A stretch of DNA of 35,763 bases from Blastocatellia bacterium (GCA_016789725.1 JAEUQN010000004.1:64710-100472); one strand, 5' to 3'; shown: positions 9,080-15,698, counted from the stretch's first letter. A program made the numbers and translations. Notes: generated by a model not told the origin, from the sequence alone.

Positions 9080-9187
9080 TTAGCGACAACAACGACAGGC
9101 GAGTGAAGGGCAGCAGGGCAACATCGTATTTGTGAATGAATTGATCTTCGGGTAACTGCGATAGGGAGTGTGATTTTCTAGTTTCAT
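9080..9187 (-). CDS. 35-aa Cys-rich peptide (leader peptide or peptide precursor)
   Basis: The ATG at 9187 follows AAGGAT by seven bases. The product starts MKLENHTPYRSYPK and ends MLPCCPSLACRCCR, with five Cys in the last eleven residues. It is too short for a folded domain. Two readings are possible. One is a regulatory leader whose run of Cys codons senses charged tRNA-Cys, as known for Cys-rich upstream ORFs of actinobacterial sulfur genes. The other is a secreted or modified Cys-rich peptide; no modifying enzyme is nearby. A long hairpin lies upstream (9225-9290) and a hairpin with T-run lies downstream (9010-9046). A second Cys-run peptide is encoded at 10759-10920, which argues against chance. 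Confidence 0.55.
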   Translation of the reverse strand: MKLENHTPYRSYPKINSFTNTMLPCCPSLACRCCR

Positions 9188-9224
9188 AAACGACATCCTT
9201 GTCAGGTTGCGGTGGAGTGAACGA

Positions 9225-9290
9225 GGGGCGAATTTTTCGTCTTGTGCTTTATCATCCCAGCAAAGCATCTCGTAAAAATTCGTCCGCCCC
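9225..9290 (-). promoter_or_regulatory. long two-part hairpin in the leader of the 35-aa peptide
   Basis: On the minus strand GGGGCG-gac-GAATTTTT pairs with AAAAATTCGCCCC (13 bp with a 3-nt bulge). Inside it TGCTTT pairs with AAAGCA around an 11-nt loop. The element lies 37 bases before the peptide ATG and has no U-tract, so it looks like a structured 5' leader and not a terminator. It matches no riboswitch class that I recognise. Confidence 0.5.
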
Positions 9291-9343
9291 ATTCACGCTA
9301 ATATGACGATCCTGAAAAACCGCCATTTTGGATCACGTAAGAT

Positions 9344-9419
9344 TGGCGGCAACGGCGGGACTCGAACCCGCGTGAAGTGGTTTTCCGAGACCCTTGCCTC
9401 TCCGCTCGGCCACGTCGCC
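9344..9419 (-). tRNA. atypical tRNA with 8-nt anticodon loop (tRNA-Cys-like scaffold)
   Basis: 76 nt including an encoded CCA. The acceptor stem GGCGACG/CGTTGCC is complete with one G-U pair. The D-arm GCC-9 nt-GGC and T-arm GCGGG-TTCGAGT-CCCGC are intact, and the discriminator is G73. The anticodon arm is odd: AGGGT, an 8-nt loop CTCGGAAA, then ACCACT with a bulged A. With a 7-nt loop the anticodon would read CGG, but the stem then mispairs. The gene matches its upstream neighbour (9565-9638) over the acceptor, D- and T-arms, so the two are related. The variable loop is short (four bases), which excludes a normal tRNA-Ser. No promoter is visible between the terminator at 9452-9488 and this gene. 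It may be a pseudogene or a specialised tRNA. Confidence 0.7.
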
Positions 9420-9451
9420 GCAATGAGTCAAAGATGCTTGCCAGAAGAGGG

Positions 9452-9488
9452 GAAAAAGAGCGGTGGGCTTGCTGCGACACCCACCGCT
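9452..9488 (-). terminator. intrinsic terminator after the upstream tRNA
   Basis: A perfect 9-bp stem AGCGGTGGG / CCCACCGCT with a 12-nt loop is followed on the minus strand by CTTTTTCCCC. It lies 77 bases after the tRNA at 9565-9638 and 33 bases before the tRNA at 9344-9419, so it separates the two tRNA genes. Confidence 0.75.
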
Positions 9489-9564
9489 GAGAGTCCATCA
9501 ACTAAGCACCTATGACGAAGTAGATTGAAAGATCGTCTGCGCACAAAGCGCGGGAAAATAAGGG

Positions 9565-9638
9565 TGACGGCGGCGGCGGGACTCGAACCCGCGATAAAGG
9601 TTTTGCCGACCTGTGCCTTGCCGCTTGGCGACGCCGCC
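9565..9638 (-). tRNA. tRNA-Cys-like (anticodon GCA) with G33 and G73
   Basis: 74 nt. The acceptor stem GGCGGCG/CGCCGCC is perfect. The D-arm GCCAAGCGGCAAGGC, anticodon arm CAGGT-CGGCAAA-ACCTT, 4-nt variable loop and T-arm GCGGG-TTCGAGT-CCCGC all match the size of bacterial tRNA-Cys, and positions 34-36 are GCA. Two conserved positions are wrong: position 33 is G instead of the almost invariant U, and the discriminator is G instead of the U73 that CysRS normally reads. The 3' end is GTCA, so CCA is not encoded. It is either a decayed copy or a tRNA-Cys variant with a special role. Its neighbours are Cys-rich peptide genes on both sides. Confidence 0.75.
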
Positions 9639-9703
9639 TATAATTCGATTGATAAGCCCTTGCGCAGTTTGTAATGCGGTTTGCTAAATCGCGGGGCTTT
9701 TCC

Positions 9704-9731
9704 TAAAAACGCTTGCGATTTGGCAAATCGC
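9704..9731 (-). terminator. intrinsic terminator after the DUF1684 gene
   Basis: Stem GCGATT / AATCGC with loop TGCCA (extendable to eight complementary bases per side), followed by AAGCGTTTTTAGG on the minus strand. It lies seven bases after the stop codon of the DUF1684 gene. Confidence 0.7.
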
Positions 9732-9737
9732 CTTACG

Positions 9738-10664
9738 TTACTTTTCTGGCTTGGCCTGCGCCGCTTCGCCGTGCGATTGATAAATCAACTCGCCCGCTTC
9801 AATTGCAGTATTCAAGCGATTCTGTTTGGGCGGCAGCGGACACGTCGCGTAGGCAGTGAACGCACAGGGCGGATTGATCACCAGATTGAAATCTAAAATG
9901 ACTTGCCCATCTTTGGGTTTGTCGGCATAGAGAAACCGACTTGCCGCATACGTTGTTTTGCCACTGGTTTGATCGCGCAAAATGAGGAAGAGTTTTTCGC
10001 CGGAATTCACTGGCTCCAGGGTGTATTCCTGCCCGCGCAATTTGAATTTCAGCAAGCCCGGACTCTTGTAGTTTTCGACATCACCGAGAATGTTGATGAT
10101 GGGAACGTCTTTCGGCTGATCGTACGGCAGAAACTGGGCTGTGACGCGATATTCCTCTTTCACCGGATACCAACGCAACCCCGTAAATTCACGTCGTGAC
10201 GCTGCGTTTTTATCCTTGAGTCGAATGCCATAGCGCGCGCCGCGTTTGAGCAACAGAAAGGTGAGATCGCCGGTACGAATGGCTTCTGGCTTTTTCGCTG
10301 CATCGCCCTGAAGTTGATATTCCTGCACCGGCTTGTCATCCACGGTGACTGTCACACCGCTCGCAACACGCAGCGTCACTTTGCCGTCTTGCAAATCGAA
10401 CGTGCCGATTTTGGCAGGAGCACCGCTTGCTGTAATTACTAGATCATTGCTTGAATCCGCGCCGAATTCATTTGCGCCTTCCTTCAGCCAGAACAAGCCT
10501 GAGACCGTCAGCCAGCCGTCATCCGCTTTCAGCTTTGCTTCGCGGTCGGTGCGTGCGGTTTGAATGGTTTTCTCGTATTCCGTTTGTGCTGCGACGCCGA
10601 GGACAAAAGCCAGCAACAGCACAGCATTGATAAGTCCGTAGTGAAATGATTTGTGAACCGTCAT
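9738..10664 (-). CDS. DUF1684 domain protein, exported
   Basis: 308 aa from the ATG at 10664, which has AGGAAAC six to seven bases upstream; the longer frame to 10697 has no such site. An N-terminal signal sequence (LINAVLLLAFVLGVAAQ) indicates export. The remainder matches the DUF1684 pattern: GWLTVSGLFWLKEGANEFGA at the start of the domain, RYGIRLKDKNAASRREFTGL and YPVKEEYRVTA in the middle, and the conserved end LDFNLVINPPCAFTAYATCP. The function of this family is not established. The gene is preceded, with no room for a separate promoter between terminator and SD, by a strong terminator hairpin and a Cys-run peptide. Its transcription may therefore depend on read-through. A terminator follows at 9704-9731. 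Confidence 0.9.
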   Translation of the reverse strand: MTVHKSFHYGLINAVLLLAFVLGVAAQTEYEKTIQTARTDREAKLKADDGWLTVSGLFWLKEGANEFGADSSNDLVITASGAPAKIGTFDLQDGKVTLRVASGVTVTVDDKPVQEYQLQGDAAKKPEAIRTGDLTFLLLKRGARYGIRLKDKNAASRREFTGLRWYPVKEEYRVTAQFLPYDQPKDVPIINILGDVENYKSPGLLKFKLRGQEYTLEPVNSGEKLFLILRDQTSGKTTYAASRFLYADKPKDGQVILDFNLVINPPCAFTAYATCPLPPKQNRLNTAIEAGELIYQSHGEAAQAKPEK

Positions 10665-10677
10665 GAAGTTTCCTGAT

Positions 10678-10718
10678 AAAACGAAACCCGCTACCAAGTG
10701 TGCAACCTGATAGCGGGT
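10678..10718 (-). promoter_or_regulatory. strong terminator hairpin directly before the DUF1684 SD (candidate attenuator)
   Basis: On the minus strand an 8-bp perfect stem ACCCGCTA / TAGCGGGT continues as TCAGGT / ACTTGG (with two G-U pairs) around loop TGCAC, giving about 14 paired positions. It is followed by TTCGTTTTATC and then at once by the SD CAGGAAAC and the ATG at 10664. A conventional promoter cannot fit between the T-run and the SD. A weak alternative, TTGCAC-N18-TTTTAT overlapping the hairpin, cannot be excluded. Confidence 0.65.
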
Positions 10719-10758
10719 AATGAATGTTTGTCTTGTATGAGACGTTTATTCCCTTCGA

Positions 10759-10920
10759 TCAGGCAGTGTTGTGCGCGAGACACATACAACGACAACAACA
10801 ACACGCGCTGTGATGGAAGGAAGAAATGGCACGGACTGAAATCGTCAAGGCACGGAACGCCTGCGAATTCACCGCGCGTTCCTGCGTTTCAGACAAATTG
10901 TTCAGTACCAGACCAGACAT
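10759..10920 (-). CDS. 53-aa peptide ending in a Cys run (putative Cys leader peptide)
   Basis: The frame starts ATG-TCT at 10920, 18 bases after the stop of the 71-aa gene, and ends TGA at 10759. The product begins MSGLVLNNLSETQERA and has HHSACCCCRCMCLAHNTA at the end, with six Cys in eight residues, encoded mostly by TGT. The SD is weak (AAAGAG at long distance), so translation may be coupled to the upstream gene. The stop codon is 40 bases before the terminator hairpin at 10686-10718, which itself abuts the DUF1684 gene. This resembles leader peptides of amino-acid attenuators, with Cys as the sensed residue. The TGT run is also a small trinucleotide repeat, so chance enrichment is possible. 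A mature Cys-rich peptide product is the alternative. Confidence 0.55.
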   Translation of the reverse strand: MSGLVLNNLSETQERAVNSQAFRALTISVRAISSFHHSACCCCRCMCLAHNTA

Positions 10921-10938
10921 AAAAATCGCAAAAGCTCT

Positions 10939-11154
10939 TTAGTGAATCACCTGTGAATTGTTGGTTTGCTGCACAATCCAAGCCGCCTGTGCGGCGCGCT
11001 CAAAATCTTCTGGGCTGCTTAAAAATACATCTGCACCTGTGCTTTCCGCCTTCGGTTTCAGGGGCGCATTGAATAACGCCAGCACTTCGCTCGACAAAAT
11101 TGATTCGTGGCGATAGCTGGAGCCGTTCGTGGTGGAAGGATGTCCGTTTTTCAT
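10939..11154 (-). CDS. 71-aa protein of unknown function
   Basis: An excellent SD (AAGGAGG, seven bases before the ATG at 11154) shows that it is translated. The product begins MKNGHPSTTNGSSYRHESIL and has an amphipathic central part (SSEVLALFNAPLKPK) and a helical C-terminal part (SPEDFERAAQAAWIVQQTNN). It has no signal peptide, membrane segment or Cys. I do not recognise a family. It is the first gene behind the promoter at 11356-11384 and lies 18 bases before the 53-aa Cys-run peptide. The likely operon is this gene, then the peptide, then (by read-through) DUF1684. It could be a peptide precursor with a helical leader, a small regulator, or an adaptor. Confidence 0.75.
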   Translation of the reverse strand: MKNGHPSTTNGSSYRHESILSSEVLALFNAPLKPKAESTGADVFLSSPEDFERAAQAAWIVQQTNNSQVIH

Positions 11155-11355
11155 CGCAAAGCCTCCTTACTTGAGCCTAGAAATTTCCTGCAACCCCTAC
11201 TTGATTACTAGGTATTACAGATATATTTCAGCAAATTGAAATACCAGCAGAGGAATCTCTTTCGTCTGTGAGGTCATTGCATGAACCTCATTCACAACGA
11301 AGTAACATTGAGAGTGAAATAGTTTCTCAAATTAATTCCTACTAAAGGAGTGGGA
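11155..11355 (-). other. long structured 5' leader of the 71-aa gene
   Basis: About 195 bases lie between the expected transcription start and the ATG. Visible structure on the minus strand: TGAGGT / ACCTCA around a 10-nt loop, and CCTAG / CTAGG closing a 27-nt segment near the SD. A 20-codon frame (11215-11277, MTSQTKEIPLLVFQFAEIYL) follows GAGG by eight bases and may be an upstream ORF. Nothing here matches a riboswitch that I know. Confidence 0.4.
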
Positions 11356-11384
11356 GTTTTACATCAGGGGGAAATATCTGTCAA
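11356..11384 (-). promoter_or_regulatory. sigma-70-type promoter for the small-gene operon
   Basis: Minus strand: perfect -35 TTGACA (11379-11384), 17-bp spacer, -10 TAAAAC (11356-11361). It lies 45 bp downstream of the ABC ATPase stop codon and about 200 bp before the 71-aa gene, so the operon has its own promoter. Confidence 0.65.
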
Positions 11385-11429
11385 CCGCAAAAATGATTTT
11401 TTTGGTGGCGATGCCAGGAATGATATTGA

Positions 11430-12656
11430 TCAAACAGCCTTCGCGCCGGTTTCCAAGCCCAATGGATAATGCGGCAACAACCGATAGCCTTTCAGTCCCA
11501 CGACGACCGCGTCGCCGACGGACAATTCCATTTCCGTCGCTTCCCATTTATTGCGCGTGATCACGATGGGAAATCCTTCGGCGTAGGTCTCATCTACCAA
11601 CGTCAGATTTCGTAGGCGCTGTACTTCGGGATCGCCTTCGTTGCCTTGCGGCGACCAGAGCAGCAGGCGCAGGATCAGGCGTTCGCTGTGGCCGATGTAG
11701 GAAATATCTTCGATCTCCGCGCGCCCCAGGTAATACGGCGTGTCGAGCAATTGTGGCTGGAAATTCAACACCACGTCTTCGGGGCGAAAGACGATTTTGA
11801 CGGCCTGTCGTTCGGCCAGCAGCGGCGCGTCAGGAACAGCTTTCACGCGCATTCTGCCGAGCGCGACTTTTCCTTGACTCCAACGTCCCAGCAACACGTT
11901 GGCCGCGCCCAAAAACGTAGCGACAAATTCATTGCACGGATGATTGTAAACTTCAAACGGTGTTCCCTCTTGTACGATCTGCCCTTCGTTCAGCACGACG
12001 ATGCGATCTGCCAATTCCAACGCTTCTTCCTGATCGTGCGTGATGAACAATGCAGGCACATTCATCGCGCGCAAAATCGCCTTCACTTCGCGCCGTAATG
12101 CCACGCGCGTAATCGCATCCAGCGCACTGAAGGCTTCGTCAAACAACAAGGCATCGGGTTCAAACGCCAGCGCACGCGCCAGCGCGACGCGTTGCCGTTG
12201 TCCGCCGGAAAGTTGCGAAGGGTATTTCTTACGATGGGCTTTCAGTTGTGTGAGCGCCAGCAAACGATCCACGGCGCTTTGTCGTTCGGCTTTGGATTTA
12301 CCCTGCATTTGCAAGCCGAATGCAATGTTTTCTTCGACTGATTTGCGCTGAAATAAGGCGTGTTCCTGAAACACCACACCCAGTCCGCGTTTTTGCGGAG
12401 GCAGATGATTCGCAAGTTGATCGCGCAAATAAACCTCGCCGTGATCCGCCTGCTCCAACCCGGCCAGAATGCGCAACAGCGTTGTCTTTCCGCTGCCGGA
12501 TGGCCCCAGCACAACGACCACAGTCCCCCGCTCAAGGCCCAGGCTGATGTTGCGGAGAACCGACTGGTCCCCAAATCGCTTCGAGACATTCTTTAGGCGG
12601 ATAGCAGCGGGCGGAGCTGAAGCCAGTGTGGTAGTAGTGAGCGCCCCAGGGTTCAT
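11430..12656 (-). CDS. ABC transporter ATP-binding protein, CysA/PotA-like
   Basis: 408 aa from ATG 12656 (AGAGG seven bases upstream; the TTG at 12662 is less likely). Walker A GPSGSGKTTLLR (residues about 51-62), Q-loop VVFQEHALF, signature LSGGQRQRVALARAL, Walker B ALLFDEAFSALD and H-loop FITHDQEEAL are all present. The residue after the catalytic Glu is Ala instead of the usual Pro. The C-terminal third is a TOBE-like regulatory region (VKIVFRPEDVVL). This architecture is that of importers of sulfate, molybdate, spermidine or iron; the substrate cannot be fixed. No permease or binding-protein gene lies nearby, so it is an orphan ATPase. It follows the AraC gene by 17 bp and is probably controlled by or with it. 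Confidence 0.9.
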   Translation of the reverse strand: MNPGALTTTTLASAPPAAIRLKNVSKRFGDQSVLRNISLGLERGTVVVVLGPSGSGKTTLLRILAGLEQADHGEVYLRDQLANHLPPQKRGLGVVFQEHALFQRKSVEENIAFGLQMQGKSKAERQSAVDRLLALTQLKAHRKKYPSQLSGGQRQRVALARALAFEPDALLFDEAFSALDAITRVALRREVKAILRAMNVPALFITHDQEEALELADRIVVLNEGQIVQEGTPFEVYNHPCNEFVATFLGAANVLLGRWSQGKVALGRMRVKAVPDAPLLAERQAVKIVFRPEDVVLNFQPQLLDTPYYLGRAEIEDISYIGHSERLILRLLLWSPQGNEGDPEVQRLRNLTLVDETYAEGFPIVITRNKWEATEMELSVGDAVVVGLKGYRLLPHYPLGLETGAKAV

Positions 12657-12673
12657 AGGCAAGCCTCTCGTTC

Positions 12674-13543
12674 TTAAGCAAATTTGGTATTGCGCCAGAC
12701 TTTCGGCGTCATCGAAGTATAGCGACGGAAAAAGGTCGTAAAATGGCTTTGATTTTTAAAGCCTACCTGTGCGCTGATTTCGACAATTGGCAGGTCGTCT
12801 TTGGCTAACAAATCTTTGGCGCGTTCAATGCGTCGCTGCACTAAATATTGCTGTGGCGTCAATCCAGTCGTGCGTTTGAAAGCACGGGAGAAATGGAACG
12901 GGCTGAGATCAACGGTGGTAGCAATGTCTACCAGCGTCAGATCATCGGCCAAATGCGCATTGATGAAATCCGTTGCGAGCCGGAGCTTGCGCCCGGTCAG
13001 CCCACCAACGGAAGCGATAGGCAGTCGCTCGCCTGTGTTGTAATGCCGCAACAAATGAAACGCGAGGGTGCTGGCCAACGACTCGGCATACAATCGCCCG
13101 ACGGGTTCTTTGGCTTCGGATTCGGCAAGCAAAGCCAGCCCAATCTGCCAAATCAGCGGATCGCTCTGGTCATAGATTTCTTTCAACTCGACTTGCCCGG
13201 CATAAGCGGATTCAGACGCCGCGCGATTCACCAATCCCGGCTCAACGGCAATCGTCAAACACTCGGAATAATCGCTCCAATCAATCGAAACCGGTTGCCC
13301 CGAAGGCACCAGGCACATTCCATCCGGCGTACGATGCGTGATCTGTCGCCTGCCGGTTGCGGTTTGCTTGGTGGTCGTAAATTGCCCGGTCAGCGGTAAG
13401 CTGATTTCGTGATGGTCAAACGTGGTTTCCACCAGTTCACCCGCACGCACACGCCAATGGACGAGCTTTAGCCCTTCCCAATCTGTAGTGCGATAAAAGA
13501 GGACGGAGGCCTGATCCTGAGCGACTTTCCAATTGATATTCAT
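12674..13543 (-). CDS. AraC family transcriptional regulator
   Basis: 289 aa. The C-terminal about 100 residues contain the two helix-turn-helix motifs of AraC/XylS proteins: LTLVDIATTVDLSPFHFSRA with FKRTTGLTPQQYL, and LPIVEISAQVGFKNQSHFTT with FFRRYTSMTPKVWR. The N-terminal part is a cupin-like sensor domain of unknown ligand (HHEISLPLTGQFTT). It is transcribed divergently from the peptidase-MA gene and lies immediately upstream of the ABC ATPase, which is its most likely target or partner. The SD is weak; a possible promoter lies 11-39 bases upstream. Confidence 0.92.
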   Translation of the reverse strand: MNINWKVAQDQASVLFYRTTDWEGLKLVHWRVRAGELVETTFDHHEISLPLTGQFTTTKQTATGRRQITHRTPDGMCLVPSGQPVSIDWSDYSECLTIAVEPGLVNRAASESAYAGQVELKEIYDQSDPLIWQIGLALLAESEAKEPVGRLYAESLASTLAFHLLRHYNTGERLPIASVGGLTGRKLRLATDFINAHLADDLTLVDIATTVDLSPFHFSRAFKRTTGLTPQQYLVQRRIERAKDLLAKDDLPIVEISAQVGFKNQSHFTTFFRRYTSMTPKVWRNTKFA

Positions 13544-13553
13544 AACGTAATCA

Positions 13554-13582
13554 AGATTATTCCGATTTATGAGTACTGTCTA
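13554..13582 (-). promoter_or_regulatory. possible promoter of the AraC gene
   Basis: Minus strand TAGACA (five of six -35 bases), 17-bp spacer, TAATCT (a poor -10 match), ending 10 bases before the ATG. A transcript from here would have a very short leader. Confidence 0.35.
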
Positions 13583-13647
13583 GTTTTGCGGGCTTTCACG
13601 ATCCTGGTACGTTGTCGTCCGCAGGCAGGTTCGCGCGAATTTCCTGA

Positions 13648-13677
13648 TTGACTTCACCGCCCACCGTTGCCTATAGT
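13648..13677 (+). promoter_or_regulatory. promoter of the peptidase-MA/TPR gene
   Basis: TTGACT, 18-bp spacer, TATAGT (five of six bases on each side), 54 bases before the ATG, in the divergent region next to the AraC gene. Confidence 0.6.
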
Positions 13678-13731
13678 TCACCCCAGCCATTAAGCCAGTT
13701 GTTGCCCTTTCCTAAATAAGGAGTTGACGTT

Positions 13732-15648
13732 ATGAAGCGGATTGCCATTGTTCTCACACTTGTTACGCTCTTTTTCAGCCTCTCAATCTCGGCCAAAGAC
13801 AAATGGCTCAAGATCAAATCCAACCATTTCACGTTGATCGGCAATGCCAGCGAGCGCGATATTCGCACGGTCGGCACCAGGCTCGAACAATTTCGCAGCG
13901 TGTTTTCGCAGCTTTTCCCGAACGTTCGGATGGATTCACCAGTCCCGATCACGGTCATCGTCTTCAAAAACAAAAGCTCGTACGTTCCGTTTATGCCCGG
14001 TCATAATGGCAAGGTCACAGAGGTTGCCGGATATTTCCAACCGGGTGAAGATGTGAATTACATCACGCTGACTTCAGAGTTTGGGCAGAACAATCCATAT
14101 TCGACAATTTTTCATGAGTTCGTCCATTCTTTAACCAACGATTCGACTGCCAATATGCCGCTCTGGCTGAGCGAAGGCATCGCCGAATTTTATGAGACGC
14201 TGGAAGTCACCGACAAAGATACAAAAGTCACTCTCGGCGCACCCATTAGCCATCACGTCTTTCGCCTGCGCGAGACGAAATTCATGCCGCTTCCGCAATT
14301 TTTCTCCGTGCATCACAAATCGCCCGAATACAACGAACGCGACAAGCAAAGCATTTTTTATGCGCAGGCCTGGGCCTTTGTGCATTACGTGATGCTGGGC
14401 AACAACAGCCAGCGCCAACCGCAATTAGGGCAATTCTTCCGTCTGCTCGGCACTGGCGCGCCCGTCGAAGAATGCTTCGAGAAGGCGTTTCAAACCGACT
14501 TTGCGGCGATGGAAAAGGAATTAAAAAACTACATTAGCGGCAGCCGCTATCCCGTCTTGCGCTACACGTCGAAAGACAAACTGACCTTTGATGACGAAAT
14601 GACGACGGAGCCAATCGGAGAAGCCGAAGCGAATTATTACCTCGGCGATTTGCTGGCGCATCAACACCGCACGGATGCCGAGAAATATTTACAAACCGCG
14701 ATTCAACTTGATCCGACACTAGCCCCGGCGCATGCCTCATTAGGCCTGATTCGCATTTACACCGGGCAAATGGGTGAAGCACAGAAGTATCTGGAAAAGG
14801 CGGTGACCTATGACAAGGCGGGTAAAAATCATTTGATTTATTACTATTACGCGATGGCGTTGATGCGCGAAGGTTCCAGTGTCGGCGGCGTTCAAATGTT
14901 GTCATCCAGCTTTGATCCGCAAAAGGCTCAGACCATCCGCACGAACCTGAAACGCGCCATCGAAATTAACCCCGGCTTTGGCCGTTCGTATTCGTTACTG
15001 TCGTTCATCAACCTTGTCACAGGTGAGCAGATTGATGAAACGGTCGCATTGCTCACACGCGCATTTCAGGCGGCTCCGGGCGATCAGGATTTAGCCTTTC
15101 AACTGGCTCAGCTTTATCTGCGGCAAAACAAATTCGACGATGCGAAAAAGACCGTCGAGCCGATTGCCCGCAATGCTGCTGATCCGGCCAAGAAACAGCG
15201 CGCGCAATCCATGCTCGATCAGATCAATACCATCATTGAGGGGCAAGCTCGATACAAAGCCCAGCTCGAAGCGGACAAGCAACAGGAACTGGCCTCCGCG
15301 CAAGTAGTCGAGGAGAAAACCGAAGGGCAACTCGTCCCCAATCGGCCAGCCTTGCGTCGCCGCAACGAAGGCGAAGAGGCGAAAGGGTTGCTGACGAAAA
15401 TGGAGTGCTCAGAAAAAGGCGTGACCTTGCACGTCACGGTTGGAGCCGAAAAGCTGGTGTTTCATACGACGCGCCCGGAGCGATTGGAATTCATCACCTT
15501 CACGTCTGCTGTCGGCGAAAACATCGAATGCAAAACCTTCACGCCACCGCGCCCTGTCCGCATCGTTTATCGTGGGAATACCGATGCAAAATCCAAATAC
15601 AACGGCGAGCCACTAGCCGTGGAATTTGTGAAGTCAGAGGAAAAATAG
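13732..15648 (+). CDS. secreted peptidase-MA-like protein with TPR repeats
   Basis: 638 aa. A signal peptide (MKRIAIVLTLVTLFFSLSIS) is followed by a gluzincin-type zinc-peptidase domain with HEFVH at residues 128-132 and the downstream Glu in LWLSEGIAEFYE (E148 region). The region after residue about 290 contains tetratricopeptide repeats (NYYLGDLLAHQHRTDAEKYL, APAHASLGLIRIYTGQMGEA, LAFQLAQLYLRQNKFDDAKK). A coiled, charged segment and a C-terminal beta-rich part follow. AAGGAG lies eight bases before the ATG. The architecture is common in Acidobacteriota as DUF1570/peptidase MA plus TPR proteins. Zinc-peptidase activity is inferred from motifs; the substrate is unknown. Confidence 0.9.
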   Translation: MKRIAIVLTLVTLFFSLSISAKDKWLKIKSNHFTLIGNASERDIRTVGTRLEQFRSVFSQLFPNVRMDSPVPITVIVFKNKSSYVPFMPGHNGKVTEVAGYFQPGEDVNYITLTSEFGQNNPYSTIFHEFVHSLTNDSTANMPLWLSEGIAEFYETLEVTDKDTKVTLGAPISHHVFRLRETKFMPLPQFFSVHHKSPEYNERDKQSIFYAQAWAFVHYVMLGNNSQRQPQLGQFFRLLGTGAPVEECFEKAFQTDFAAMEKELKNYISGSRYPVLRYTSKDKLTFDDEMTTEPIGEAEANYYLGDLLAHQHRTDAEKYLQTAIQLDPTLAPAHASLGLIRIYTGQMGEAQKYLEKAVTYDKAGKNHLIYYYYAMALMREGSSVGGVQMLSSSFDPQKAQTIRTNLKRAIEINPGFGRSYSLLSFINLVTGEQIDETVALLTRAFQAAPGDQDLAFQLAQLYLRQNKFDDAKKTVEPIARNAADPAKKQRAQSMLDQINTIIEGQARYKAQLEADKQQELASAQVVEEKTEGQLVPNRPALRRRNEGEEAKGLLTKMECSEKGVTLHVTVGAEKLVFHTTRPERLEFITFTSAVGENIECKTFTPPRPVRIVYRGNTDAKSKYNGEPLAVEFVKSEEK

Positions 15649-15698
15649 CGGGGAACTTTTCTTGAGGGCTGGGGTCAAATTGACAGTGGAGCTATCAA

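Noticed and set aside
9344..9419. Assignment as normal tRNA-Ser (CGA) or tRNA-Pro (CGG)
   Set aside because: The variable loop is only four bases, which excludes tRNA-Ser, and a 7-nt loop for CGG leaves the anticodon stem mispaired; the close relation to the tRNA-Cys-like neighbour is clearer.
10698..10922. Plus-strand 74-codon frame with several Cys
   Set aside because: It is the complement of the Cys-run peptide region and lacks an SD; the minus-strand frame fits the operon better.
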